Source: Pseudomonadales bacterium (GTDB lineage Bacteria; Pseudomonadota; Gammaproteobacteria; Pseudomonadales; Azotimanducaceae). From it: a DNA stretch of 37,716 nucleotides. The position numbers and the translations under genes are program-made. Where the stretch lies: assembly GCA_016779585.1 (NCBI GenBank), contig JADHNI010000036.1:1-37716 (forward strand), written 5' to 3'. Position 1 is the stretch's first letter. Each line of letters opens with the position of its first letter. The notes under the pieces are model-generated. The model was given only the letters and a program-made list of their open reading frames with translations. It had not been told where the DNA came from and searched no databases. Below are positions 1 through 7,713 of this stretch, piece after piece.

Positions 1-70
1 CTTTCAATCCGGCTTCAACTTCTTTCAGTATCGAAACGATCTGCGTCTCGGTGAATCGTGACTTTTTCAT
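1..70 (-). CDS. IS3-family transposase OrfA, N-terminal fragment (cut by window edge)
   Basis: Reading leftwards from an ATG at 70, 23 codons are visible, beginning MKKSRFTETQIVSILKE and continuing to the window edge. This is the typical opening of the small OrfA protein of IS3-family elements: a basic start followed by the first helix of a helix-turn-helix that binds the element's ends. A good ribosome binding site (AGGAG, about 7 nt before the ATG) supports the start. In this family OrfA is normally followed by OrfB (DDE integrase), made by frameshifting as OrfAB; that part would lie outside the window. The family call is firm from this signature; the subgroup cannot be decided from 23 residues. 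Confidence 0.85.
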   Translation of the reverse strand, partial: MKKSRFTETQIVSILKEVEAGLK

Positions 71-139
71 CTGTGTCTCCTGAGGTGATATTCTCAGAAA
101 ACTCTAATCAAGTCTGTCTCAGGATAGGGGAAGTGGACA
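1..139 (-). mobile_element. Left end of an IS3-family insertion sequence
   Basis: The OrfA start at 70 is preceded by about 70 bp of leader. Read leftwards, the MoxR coding sequence stops matching its family just after Gly-Pro-Ile, where a TGTCCACTTCCCC sequence begins at about 139. Starting with TG is usual for IS3-family terminal inverted repeats, so the outer boundary is placed near 139, with an uncertainty of 1-3 bp. The other end and any target duplication are outside the window. The element lies inside a MoxR-type gene. Confidence 0.7.
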
Positions 140-435
140 ATGGGACCTGGCTCGAAACGGAATTCGTTACCCTGGTCTGTCTGGTACAGCACCTCGGTGC
201 CGGTGACGTCAGAAGGCAGGAGGTCCGGTGTGAACTGGATTCTGCTGAACTCCGGTTCCAGGTTTTTCGCCAGGGACTTGATGGCCCGCGTTTTTGCCAG
301 CCCGGGGAAACCTTCCACGAGAAGGTTGCCGTTTGCCAGCAGTCCGATCACCAGCCGCTCAATCACGGCTTCCTGACCGATGATGGATGTGGCCATCCGC
401 CGCCTGAGTTCTTCTATCTGCTCATGAGCACTCAT
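140..435 (-). pseudogene. MoxR-family AAA ATPase, truncated by insertion sequence
   Basis: The preserved part is about 98 residues from an ATG at 435. It carries the MoxR N-terminal pattern (SIIGQEAVIERLVIGLLANG), a Walker A loop GFPGLAKT at residues 42-49, and the following RIQFTPDLLPSDVTG block. MoxR ATPases are about 300-330 residues and act as chaperone-like ATPases, usually next to DUF58 and von Willebrand A proteins. Here the frame runs through Gly-Pro-Ile and then into insertion-sequence DNA, ending at an artificial stop near 94. Walker B, sensor and arginine-finger regions are missing, so the product should be inactive as an ATPase. It lies downstream of the yghU-like gene on the same strand. 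Confidence 0.85.
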
Positions 436-442
436 GCCCCGG

Positions 443-479
443 GCTCCTACTATGGTCTTTAGAAGAACATAGTAGGAGC
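443..479 (-). promoter_or_regulatory. Perfect 12-bp hairpin covering the MoxR ribosome binding site
   Basis: GCTCCTACTATG at 443-454 and CATAGTAGGAGC at 468-479 are exact reverse complements, with a 13-nt loop (455-467). In the transcript reading leftwards from the yghU-like gene, the TAGGAG ribosome binding site of the MoxR gene (start at 435) lies in the 3' arm and would be paired. There is no run of T after it, so it is not a typical terminator. It could hide the ribosome binding site, process the transcript, or act in DNA form as an operator; the sequence does not decide between these. Confidence 0.55.
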
Positions 480-519
480 AAAGGCAATGCCAAGGGTAAG
501 TGCTTTGTAGCCGGAGGGG

Positions 520-1386
520 TTATGACTTGTCTTCGCCCGACACCGGGTTGAGTTCGAAGTCTGCGGCTGAGTGACGTTCTACAACCCGGGTCTCTTCAGG
601 TCCCCAGGGGCGGTTGACCCGTCGACCACGTTCAACAGCAGGACGGGCCTCGATTTCTTTCGCCCAGCGAACAACATTGGTATATGAGTCAACGTCCAGG
701 AAAACGCGCGCATCATAGATGTTGTGCAGAACCAGTGCGCCATACCAGGCATAGTTGGCCATATCGGCAATGTTGTAGTCATCACCGCAGAGATACTGTC
801 GGTCTTCCAGGTTTCGATTTAATACATCCAGCTGGCGTTTTACTTCCATGGCATAGCGGTTAATGGGGTACTCCCACTTTTCAGGCGCGTAGGCATAGAA
901 GTGACCGAAGCCGCCGCCCAGGTAAGGGGCGCTGCCCATCTGCCACATGAGCCAGGAAAGGCACTCTGCTTTCTCGGAGAGATCAGTCGGGATGAAGTGG
1001 CCGAACTTTTCTGCAAGGTAAATGAGAATGGCGCCACTCTCGAAGACGCGGGTTTCAGGGTCGGTACTGATGTCCAGCAGTGCCGGTATCTTCGAATTCG
1101 GGTTGATGTCGACAAAGCCGCTGCCAAACTGGGCACCGTCGCCGATATTGATGGTATATGCATCATACTCGGCGCCACTTTCGCCAAGCGCCAGCAGTTC
1201 TTCCAGGAGAATCGTAACCTTGACGCCGTTTGGTGTCGCCAGCGAGTGGAGTTGCAATGGATGTTCGCCGCGAGGCAGTTCCTTGTCGTGAGTTGGTCCC
1301 GCGATGGGACGATTGATGTTGGCAAAGCGACCGCCGCTTTCTGCATCCCAGGTCCAGACCCTGGGGGGGTCGTAGGTGTCAGACAT
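520..1386 (-). CDS. yghU: YghU-type glutathione S-transferase (disulfide-bond oxidoreductase)
   Basis: A 288-residue protein closely matching remembered E. coli YghU along its length, including the opening with VWTWD and FANINRPIAGPTH and the C-terminal RPAVERGRRVNR block. The thioredoxin-fold N-terminal half holds TPNG at 51-54 (glutathione-contact region), the cis-proline motif NPNSKIPAL at 95-103 and ESGAI at 116-120; the helical GST C-domain follows. Family members bind two glutathiones and reduce small disulfides in the cytoplasm; they lack strong classical transferase activity. The ATG at 1386 has an AGGAA ribosome binding site. It is divergent from the PhyH gene and upstream of the broken MoxR gene. 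Confidence 0.93.
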   Translation of the reverse strand: MSDTYDPPRVWTWDAESGGRFANINRPIAGPTHDKELPRGEHPLQLHSLATPNGVKVTILLEELLALGESGAEYDAYTINIGDGAQFGSGFVDINPNSKIPALLDISTDPETRVFESGAILIYLAEKFGHFIPTDLSEKAECLSWLMWQMGSAPYLGGGFGHFYAYAPEKWEYPINRYAMEVKRQLDVLNRNLEDRQYLCGDDYNIADMANYAWYGALVLHNIYDARVFLDVDSYTNVVRWAKEIEARPAVERGRRVNRPWGPEETRVVERHSAADFELNPVSGEDKS

Positions 1387-1489
1387 AGTGTTTCCTGTGG
1401 TTGATTTAGAGGACAGGTCCTGGACGTTCCAGTCCGTTCAGTGTGGAAGAAGCTTGTATCGACATGATGCGCTAAGGCTACAATAAAGC

Positions 1490-2290
1490 ATGCTTCAACA
1501 ATACAGTCACAGTCATTCCCTGTCGGAAGAAGAATTATTCAGCTACCGGGAACATGGTTACCTGATCCGAACCGGTGTGTTTGCAGAACAGGAACTGCAG
1601 GACCTGCGCGAGGTTGTGGAAGCCGCCGTGTCTCGAGCACATTCGCAAACCGCGCAGGGTAATACCTACTTCCTGGATAACAAGCGATTTGTTGACGTGG
1701 GAGATATGACTGTTCAGTACGAGCACCAGGCAAACAGCGATACCGTTCGAGTGATTGAACCGGTGCAGCACCTGCATCCGGGGCTTGAAGAGCTTGTTTT
1801 TGACAGGCGCATCGTCGAGCCTGTCAAGAGCATCCTGGGCACTGAGGGTGTGAGCATCTGGACAAACAAGCTGAATCTTAAGCGGGGACGTGAAGGCTCA
1901 GGCTTTGGTTGGCACCAGGACTCGCCCTACTGGGTTCATGACAGTGATCACGTGGACCTGCTGCCAAATGTCTACCTGGCTTTTGATGACGCAACCAGGG
2001 AAAACGGTTGCCTGAAAGTGATAGATCGCAGCCACCTTAGAGGCTGTTTGCCCGGTACCAGCGACGGCACGCAACTGGGCGGCTTTTTTACTGACCCTGG
2101 CTGTTTTGAGGAATCGGATGAAGTCCTGATGGAAGCCCCGGCAGGGTCACTGGTCTTCTTTGATCCACACAGCATTCACGGGTCAGCACCTAACGAATCA
2201 GACCTGCCGCGCCGCGCCATCGTAATGACGTACCAGCCAGCAGGTTTCCCGATGCTGAAAACTGGAAAGATCTGTAACGTTCCTGTCTAA
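1490..2290 (+). CDS. Phytanoyl-CoA dioxygenase (PhyH) family protein
   Basis: A 266-residue member of the Fe(II)/2-oxoglutarate-dependent PhyH family. The iron site is visible as H142-x-D144 (GWHQDSPYW) and H230 (in HSIHGSAPN), with R241 placed to bind the 2-oxoglutarate carboxylate, all in the expected order. Such enzymes hydroxylate a carbon next to an activated or polar group: phytanoyl-CoA in the type enzyme, but also ectoine and natural products in relatives. No signal peptide is visible, so it should be cytoplasmic. It sits alone between divergent yghU and a convergent DUF2780 gene. The fold and cofactor are confident; the substrate is unknown. Confidence 0.9.
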   Translation: MLQQYSHSHSLSEEELFSYREHGYLIRTGVFAEQELQDLREVVEAAVSRAHSQTAQGNTYFLDNKRFVDVGDMTVQYEHQANSDTVRVIEPVQHLHPGLEELVFDRRIVEPVKSILGTEGVSIWTNKLNLKRGREGSGFGWHQDSPYWVHDSDHVDLLPNVYLAFDDATRENGCLKVIDRSHLRGCLPGTSDGTQLGGFFTDPGCFEESDEVLMEAPAGSLVFFDPHSIHGSAPNESDLPRRAIVMTYQPAGFPMLKTGKICNVPV

Positions 2291-2322
2291 CGTACCTTTC
2301 CGTAGTACCTGTTCATAGTACT

Positions 2323-2877
2323 TTAGAGCATACCTGTGATGGCGTCGTTAAAGCGGCCCGCCAGCTCTTCAGAGTTGTTCCTCAGGTAATCACCGGCAAG
2401 GTTGCTGTACTTCAGGATCATGTCGGCACCAAGGCCCAGGTCATGGAACTGCGTTGCAAGGTTGGCCGCCGCGGTGCCACCCGCTCCAACTCCGGCCATC
2501 TGCAGCGCACCACCCATGAGTTGGTTCGTTGGCGGCGCCTCGTTCATCAACTGGTTAACCTCGGGTACATAGCGCTCGATCAGGGAAAAATCCTGGGTTG
2601 TCATCACAGATTTTGAAGCCTGGAAAACTGCACCGAGTCCGCCGCGGGCCTGTCGTTCGGTGACACCGAGGGTCCCGGTCACCAGTGGTATCAGTTGGGT
2701 TACAGTGCCAGTCTTCTGTTGCGGTGCAGGTTTTTCTGCCGTCGGTTCTTTTGCAGGTGCCGGTGCTGCCTCTTCCTGTTCATCACCGCCACTGAAGCAG
2801 GCCATGATGTCGTCGATCATGCCTGCCTGTGCCGGGAAGGTTGCGATGAGAAGAGTAAGAATTGTTAGCCGCTTCAT
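2323..2877 (-). CDS. DUF2780-like secreted protein
   Basis: A 184-residue protein with a clear signal peptide (MKRLTILTLLIATFPAQA, likely cut after residue 18). A low-complexity Ala/Pro/Glu linker at about residues 30-60 follows, then a globular domain with LGVTERQARGGLGAVFQASK and an alternating Gly/Ala-rich segment, as in DUF2780 (VcgC/VcgE type) proteins. Their function is unknown. The ATG at 2877 is chosen over an upstream in-frame start because AAGGAG sits just before it and it begins the signal peptide. The gene converges on the PhyH gene and is divergent from the LpxH-like gene. Confidence 0.75.
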   Translation of the reverse strand: MKRLTILTLLIATFPAQAGMIDDIMACFSGGDEQEEAAPAPAKEPTAEKPAPQQKTGTVTQLIPLVTGTLGVTERQARGGLGAVFQASKSVMTTQDFSLIERYVPEVNQLMNEAPPTNQLMGGALQMAGVGAGGTAAANLATQFHDLGLGADMILKYSNLAGDYLRNNSEELAGRFNDAITGML

Positions 2878-2987
2878 GGAGACTCCTTCGTTGTTCTTTT
2901 TTAAGGGTAATTTACAAAACTGGTCCCTGTTTCTTAACACAAAACCGTAGAATTCTCGGCAGAAGAATAACTTCGGGTAACTTCTTA

Positions 2988-3803
2988 ATGCACTTTAGAA
3001 GTATCTTCCTTTCGGATATCCACCTTGGCTCTCCTGACTGCCAGGCTGACACGCTCATCGACTTCCTGAACCAAAACTCCTGTGACGAACTTTATCTCGT
3101 CGGCGATATTGTGGACTTCTGGGTGCTGGAGAAGAAAAAGAAGAAGTCCTGGCCTGATAGCCATACCCAGGTTCTGTCCCGATTCCTGGAATTGCCCCAG
3201 ACAGGCACGAAGGTCTATTACATCCCGGGTAATCATGACGACATGGTGCGCAAGGTCTATGGCAGCCAGATTAGTGGCATCGAAGTGTCAGACGAGATCG
3301 TCTACACAACCAGGAAAGGCAAACGCTGGTTGATCCTTCACGGTGACCTGTTTGACGAGGTTGTGCTGACCAACGACTGGCAACATCGTCTCGGAGGCGA
3401 TCTCTACGATATGTTGATGGGCATCAGCCGCAGGCTAAATGCCATCCGAAGTATCCTGGGTTACGCGCACTGGTCGCTCGCCAACTGGCTCAAGTACAAG
3501 TTTGAGAAAGCCGTAAAACACATCCAGGACTACGAATATGCCGCGGCAAAAGAAGCAGCCACACGTTTCCTGGACGGTGTCGTCTGCGGTCACATTCACC
3601 ATCCAAACCAGACCAATGTAGACGGTATCGAATACCTCAATTGTGGTGACTGGGTCGAGCATTGCACGGCTATCGCGGAGACGCAGGCCGGTGAAGTCAT
3701 GATGATTAACTGGCCGAATGACCGCCAGAGGCTCATCGACCTCAGCCTGATGGCTTCCAAGACGACCAAGCAGCAGCGTCAGGAACTGGAGCGCGCAGCC
3801 TAG
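2988..3803 (+). CDS. LpxH-like calcineurin-type metallophosphoesterase
   Basis: A 271-residue metallophosphoesterase. All five metal and active-site blocks are present: D10-x-H12 (SDIHLG), GD at 39-40 (VGDIVDFW), GNHD at 81-84, LHGD and the C-terminal CGHIHHP. It resembles the group annotated UDP-2,3-diacylglucosamine diphosphatase, which removes UMP in lipid A synthesis at the inner membrane. That group is longer than classical LpxH and often present beside it, so another phosphodiester substrate is possible. An in-frame upstream extension exists, but the ATG at 2988 directly begins the conserved RSIFLSDIHLG strand and is preferred. Confidence 0.85.
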   Translation: MHFRSIFLSDIHLGSPDCQADTLIDFLNQNSCDELYLVGDIVDFWVLEKKKKKSWPDSHTQVLSRFLELPQTGTKVYYIPGNHDDMVRKVYGSQISGIEVSDEIVYTTRKGKRWLILHGDLFDEVVLTNDWQHRLGGDLYDMLMGISRRLNAIRSILGYAHWSLANWLKYKFEKAVKHIQDYEYAAAKEAATRFLDGVVCGHIHHPNQTNVDGIEYLNCGDWVEHCTAIAETQAGEVMMINWPNDRQRLIDLSLMASKTTKQQRQELERAA

Positions 3804-3857
3804 TAATTGCCTGGTCGGCCACCTATTATCGGCGGTTTCCTGCTGATGTAGAAAACC

Positions 3858-5279
3858 TTGTCTGAAACTTCACCCGTAACTCCCCGAGTCGATCTGGCCA
3901 CGAAAATTTATTATGGCTTTGGTGCCGTTGCCAATGGCGCCAAGTCCAATGGCTTCAACTATCTGTTGTTGTTTTACTACAGCCAGGTCATCGGCCTTCG
4001 CGCAGACCTGGTGTCCCTGGGCATCTTGATTGCACTGGTTTTTGATGCGGTATCGGACCCGCTCGTCGGATTCATCTCGGATAAGTTTCATTCGCCGTTG
4101 GGTCGGCGACATCCCTTTATGTACGCGTCCGGTCTGCCGGTTGCGATTGCCTACTATTTCATGTGGTCACCGCCTGACTGGGATCAGAATGCGCTCTTTC
4201 TCTATTTCGTCTGCATGGCCGTTCTGATCCGTACCATGATCACGTTTTACGAGGTGCCTGCCACCGCGCTGGTCGCGGAATTGACCGATGACTACGACGA
4301 GAGGACTGAACTGGTCAGTTTCCGTTACTTTTTTGGCTGGTGGGGTGGTCTGACCATGGCGATCCTGAACTACCTGGTGTTTCTTCCCGAAAGCAAGGGT
4401 GGCCTCGAGTATGTTGAGGGTTGGAGTAACTATGGTTTAACCGCCTCCATCGTTATTTTTGTATCAGTTTACGTGTCAACCATTGGCACCCATCGTCATA
4501 TACCCAATCTGAAACAGCCTCCCGCAAAAACTGCATTCGATTTCCAGCAGACAAAACTGGAATTGAAAGAAACCCTGTCAAACCGTTCTTTCTTTGCGCT
4601 GTTCATTGCAGCTCTGCTGATGGCGATTGCCGCGGGTGTGTCCACGTCGCTGTCGATTTATTTCTCCAGGCATTTCTGGGAGCTGACCAGCACTCAGATT
4701 GGTTACCTGAATCTGCCCTATTTCTTTTCCGCGTTCATCGCGCTGATGCTTGCGCCCAAGGTATCACGTTGGCTGGGCAAGAAGCGTGGCGGCATGACAA
4801 TTCTTGCCCTGGCTTTCTTCCTTGCGCCCGTGCCTTTTGTATTGCGCATCCTTGGCTGGTTCCCGGAGAACGGCACAAAGGAGCTCTTCTGGTCGCTGTT
4901 TGTGTTTAACACCGTTGAGGTCACCTTGATTATCATGTCGTCGTCGCTGATTGCGGCCATGATTGCGGATGTGGTCGAACAGAGTGAACTTAAAACGGGA
5001 CGACGTTCAGAAGGTATTTTCTTTGCGGCGAACAGTTTTGCGCAGAAGGCTGTGAATGGCCTGGGTGTTGTGGTCGCCGGGCAGATTCTGGCGATCGTTG
5101 ATTTTCCGACCCACGCAGGCCTGGGGGAAGTACCGCAGGAGACTGTGTTCGAGCTGACTTACCTGTATATCCCTATAGTGTTCTTTTTCTATCTCATCGC
5201 GATGATGGTGCTGGGGCTATACAACATCACACGTGAGGAGCACGCGAATAACGTCAGAAGGCTGTCCGGTGGCAGCTGA
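3858..5279 (+). CDS. GPH-family (MelB-like) sodium/proton symporter
   Basis: A 473-residue inner-membrane protein with about 12 hydrophobic segments. The N-terminal hallmark FDAVSDPLVGFISD near residues 62-75 places D63 and D67 where MelB has its cation-binding aspartates, followed by SPLGRRHP, the usual GPH loop. These carriers import glycosides, uronides or other small molecules with Na+ or H+. The likely start is TTG at 3858; an ATG 12 bp upstream is followed at once by a stop codon. No good ribosome binding site is seen. A P450 gene follows 69 bp downstream on the same strand. The substrate cannot be assigned. Confidence 0.87.
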   Translation: MSETSPVTPRVDLATKIYYGFGAVANGAKSNGFNYLLLFYYSQVIGLRADLVSLGILIALVFDAVSDPLVGFISDKFHSPLGRRHPFMYASGLPVAIAYYFMWSPPDWDQNALFLYFVCMAVLIRTMITFYEVPATALVAELTDDYDERTELVSFRYFFGWWGGLTMAILNYLVFLPESKGGLEYVEGWSNYGLTASIVIFVSVYVSTIGTHRHIPNLKQPPAKTAFDFQQTKLELKETLSNRSFFALFIAALLMAIAAGVSTSLSIYFSRHFWELTSTQIGYLNLPYFFSAFIALMLAPKVSRWLGKKRGGMTILALAFFLAPVPFVLRILGWFPENGTKELFWSLFVFNTVEVTLIIMSSSLIAAMIADVVEQSELKTGRRSEGIFFAANSFAQKAVNGLGVVVAGQILAIVDFPTHAGLGEVPQETVFELTYLYIPIVFFFYLIAMMVLGLYNITREEHANNVRRLSGGS

Positions 5280-5308
5280 CAGGGAGGGCTTGTCACTGAC
5301 CTTCAATG

Positions 5309-5326
5309 TTTGTAGTCTGCTACAAA
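5309..5326. promoter_or_regulatory. Inverted repeat upstream of the P450 gene
   Basis: TTTGTAG (5309-5315) and CTACAAA (5320-5326) form a perfect 7-bp inverted repeat with a 4-bp centre. It lies 22 bp before the P450 start codon. It could be a regulator-binding site or a small RNA hairpin near the ribosome binding region. No regulator gene is adjacent and no known motif is recognised. Confidence 0.35.
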
Positions 5327-5348
5327 AATAACATTCAGGACGTTTCTC

Positions 5349-6668
5349 ATGTCGGACAAGACCCCTAATCATTTCCTTACAGATATGAAATGTCCCATGT
5401 CCTTGGACGAGGTGGACCTGTTCGGTCCGGGCGCCCAGGAACACTGGTATGACGCCTATCCGATCCTGCATGAGCAAGCGCCCGTCTACATTCTAAAGGG
5501 CCAGGGTCTTGCGCCAGGTACCGATGGTTATGTGCTGACCAAGCATGAAGACATCAGCATGGTCGTGAAAGATCCTGAACGCTTCCCGCCGCTGATGACC
5601 GAGGCAATCCAGGAAATGGCCGATTCAGGCGTTGATGTCGAGAAAGTTCCCAACCTGAACGCCATGCAGGCTTCCATGGTCACGCTGCGACCCAACATGG
5701 AGCTCTGGCGCCTGCACAAGCAGGAGTTAACCGATCCCTGGGTTGGCCCGGGTGCGAATCGCCATGAGGAGATGATCAGACAGCATGCCACCGACCTCAT
5801 CGACAGCTGGATTGATGATGAGGAAATCGATTTCATTCACCAGTTTGCCCGGCCGCTACCCCAGCGCGTCATGGCAAGCGTTCTCGGGTTCCCTTCTGAG
5901 GATATACCCCAGCTGGCCAAGTGGGGTGAGGCGCAGGTGAAATCGTTTGTCTACGGACGAGGTCACCTGAACCAGTTGAACGAGGAAGAGATCAGGGAGC
6001 AGTTTGTCTTACTGGATGGCTTCAAGGAGTATGTCCAGGAGAAAGTCATTGAGAAGCGCAAGAACCCGCAAGATGACATGATCACGTTCCTCACCCAGGT
6101 CGAGTACTCACCGCTTGGGCGTAAGCTGACAGATCTGGAAGTGAATGGTGTTGTTTACGCCATGATCATCGGTGGGCTTGAAACCACGCAGTATGCCCTG
6201 GAAGAACAGGCGCAGCTGATCTGTGAACATGAAGGCCTGTTCGACAAACTTAAGAATGACCGAAGCCTGATTCGCCAGTTTACGGAAGAAGGTATGCGCA
6301 TGCGTTCACCGACGCAGGGCCTGTCAACGAGGCGAACCAGCCAGGACGAAGAATTCCAGGGTGTGAAGGTGCCGGCGGGTTCTGTACTGCATCTTCGCTT
6401 CGGTGCGGCCAATGTCGATCCTGACGAATTTGAATGCCCTTACGAGCTGCGCCTCGATCGCAAGGCCGTAACCCGTCACCTGACGTTTTCTGCAGGTCCC
6501 CGGGTTTGTCCAGGTGCTGGTATATCACGAGTGGAACAGCAGACGGCGTGGAGCCTGCTGCTCGACCGGCTGGATGGCATGGAGTACGGGGAAGGTAATG
6601 ACTTCCGTCACCAGCCAGGGATCATGCTGGGTACGCTGAATCTAAAACTGAAGATTAAAAAGGCGTAG
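5349..6668 (+). CDS. Cytochrome P450
   Basis: A 439-residue soluble bacterial P450. The I-helix oxygen-binding segment is GGLETT at 275-280, the ExxR pair is E314-R317, and the haem loop FSAGPRVCPG at 380-389 gives C387 as the axial thiolate. No membrane anchor is seen. It should need a ferredoxin and ferredoxin reductase for electrons, but none is encoded in the window. The I-helix lacks the usual Ala before Gly-x-Glu/Asp-Thr-Thr (Ile-Gly-Gly-Leu instead), a minor variation. With a GPH carrier upstream and many acyl-CoA and alcohol oxidising genes nearby, hydroxylation of a hydrophobic growth substrate is plausible but inferred. Confidence 0.93.
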   Translation: MSDKTPNHFLTDMKCPMSLDEVDLFGPGAQEHWYDAYPILHEQAPVYILKGQGLAPGTDGYVLTKHEDISMVVKDPERFPPLMTEAIQEMADSGVDVEKVPNLNAMQASMVTLRPNMELWRLHKQELTDPWVGPGANRHEEMIRQHATDLIDSWIDDEEIDFIHQFARPLPQRVMASVLGFPSEDIPQLAKWGEAQVKSFVYGRGHLNQLNEEEIREQFVLLDGFKEYVQEKVIEKRKNPQDDMITFLTQVEYSPLGRKLTDLEVNGVVYAMIIGGLETTQYALEEQAQLICEHEGLFDKLKNDRSLIRQFTEEGMRMRSPTQGLSTRRTSQDEEFQGVKVPAGSVLHLRFGAANVDPDEFECPYELRLDRKAVTRHLTFSAGPRVCPGAGISRVEQQTAWSLLLDRLDGMEYGEGNDFRHQPGIMLGTLNLKLKIKKA

Positions 6669-6770
6669 TGCGGGCAACCTTCATCAAGGTCGCAGAACTG
6701 CAGACGCAGGGAGAGGCCGCCGCCTGAAGTTGGTCTGAATAGCGCTTCCTGATTTGGGTAAGATACCCGC

Positions 6771-7712
6771 ATGCCGGACCTGCTGACATTTCTTGTTGAA
6801 CACGGTTACTCCGTGATTTTTATCTGGGTAGCGCTGGACCAGGCAGGGCTGCCGCTTCCTGCTGTGCCCCTGCTGCTGGCGGCCGGCGTTCTTGTAGGTA
6901 TGGGCGAGCTGAGTCTGCTGCCCGTGTTGTTGACCATTGTCCTGGCGTCGGTGCCGATTGACTGGTTCTGGTACTGGCTCGGTCGACTGCGAGGTGCGAG
7001 GGTCCTGCACCTGCTCTGCATCCTTTCTCTTGAGCCCGATTACTGTGTCCGGAATACGGAGAATGTCTTCAGAAAACTCGGGCCAATTTCGCTGGTGGTT
7101 GGCAAGTTTGTGCCCGGGCTGCAGACACTGGCACCACCCATGAGTGGCCTGACCGGTGTCAGCCTTTCTCTTTTCCTGTTGCTCGACACCCTTGGTACGC
7201 TGCTGTGGGCAAGCCTGTTTATTGCGCTGGGTTACTTCTTTCACACAGAGATAGAAGTTGTTGTTAAGGCTTTCTCCGAACTTGGGGCGCTGGCTGGATT
7301 CATCCTGGCTGCGATGGCCGTACTTTACTTCGGGTGGAAGTTTTATAACCGGCAGAGATTCCTGCGGATGTTGCGCATGCGCAAGATATCGCCTGCGGAA
7401 CTCTATGAGCGCCTGCAAAACGGCGAAGACATCCACATCATTGACCTGCGCCATGATTACGACGTCCGGGCCCTGCCGCACCTGCTGCCAAACGCGGTTC
7501 GCGTCCCTATGGAAGCCATCGAGCGTCACAAGCACAGGATCCCCCCTGACGACGATATTGTGCTTTGTTGTAACTGACCCGATGAGGCATCGAGTGCTCG
7601 TGTAGCTCTCAAGTTAAAAAGAATCGGTATCGAACATGTCTATCCGCTCCAGGGCGGCATTGATGCCTGGCTGGCAGCGGGTTATCCCACGGAAAGCCCG
7701 ACGAACCTCTGA
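6771..7712 (+). CDS. DedA-rhodanese fusion, candidate selenoprotein (in-frame UGA at 7575-7577)
   Basis: Residues 1-195 are a DedA (SNARE-associated) membrane domain, with GLPLPAVPLLLAAG near 26-39, the VVGKFVPG block near 109-116 and a last membrane helix at about 172-190. Residues 206 onward are a rhodanese-like domain (IHIIDLRHDYDV). The frame meets TGA at codon 269, just after VLCCN. It continues in the same frame with PDEASSARVALKLKRIG and then a HVYPLQGGIDAWL-type rhodanese ending, stopping at 7712, 1 bp before the convergent gene. As I remember relatives of this fusion, this site reads Y-C-x-C-P-N/D-E-A, so the UGA replaces the second Cys of CxC, giving C267-x-U269. Cys replaced by UGA with conserved flanks is the classic selenocysteine signature. 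Read this way the protein is 313 residues, the expected size; read as a stop, it loses 44 conserved residues. A nonsense mutation or sequencing error cannot be fully excluded. Confidence 0.78.
7575..7611 (+). promoter_or_regulatory. Candidate bacterial SECIS stem-loop after the UGA codon
   Basis: Folded by hand, the mRNA just after the UGA (7575-7577) can pair TGAG 7583-7586 with CTCA 7608-7611, then GC 7587-7588 with GC 7605-7606. An apical CGA 7591-7593 pairs with TCG 7598-7600, closing a GTGC loop at 7594-7597. A guanosine is first in the loop, and the loop begins 16 nt after the UGA; both fit what is known of bacterial selenocysteine insertion elements. The apical stem is short and alternative pairings exist, so this is a candidate. 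Confidence 0.5.
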
Positions 7713-7713
7713 A

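Noticed and set aside
6684..7535. Long open frame on the minus strand opposite the DedA gene
   Set aside because: The translation is rich in Gln, Arg and His with no family resemblance; it is the antisense shadow of the DedA gene.
7575..7577. TGA as an ordinary stop, making the DedA-rhodanese gene a truncated pseudogene
   Set aside because: 44 downstream codons in the same frame match a rhodanese C-terminus without further lesions, and the TGA replaces a cysteine of a CxC motif. A nonsense mutation would rarely fall on exactly this residue. It stays possible until selenium genes are found in the genome.
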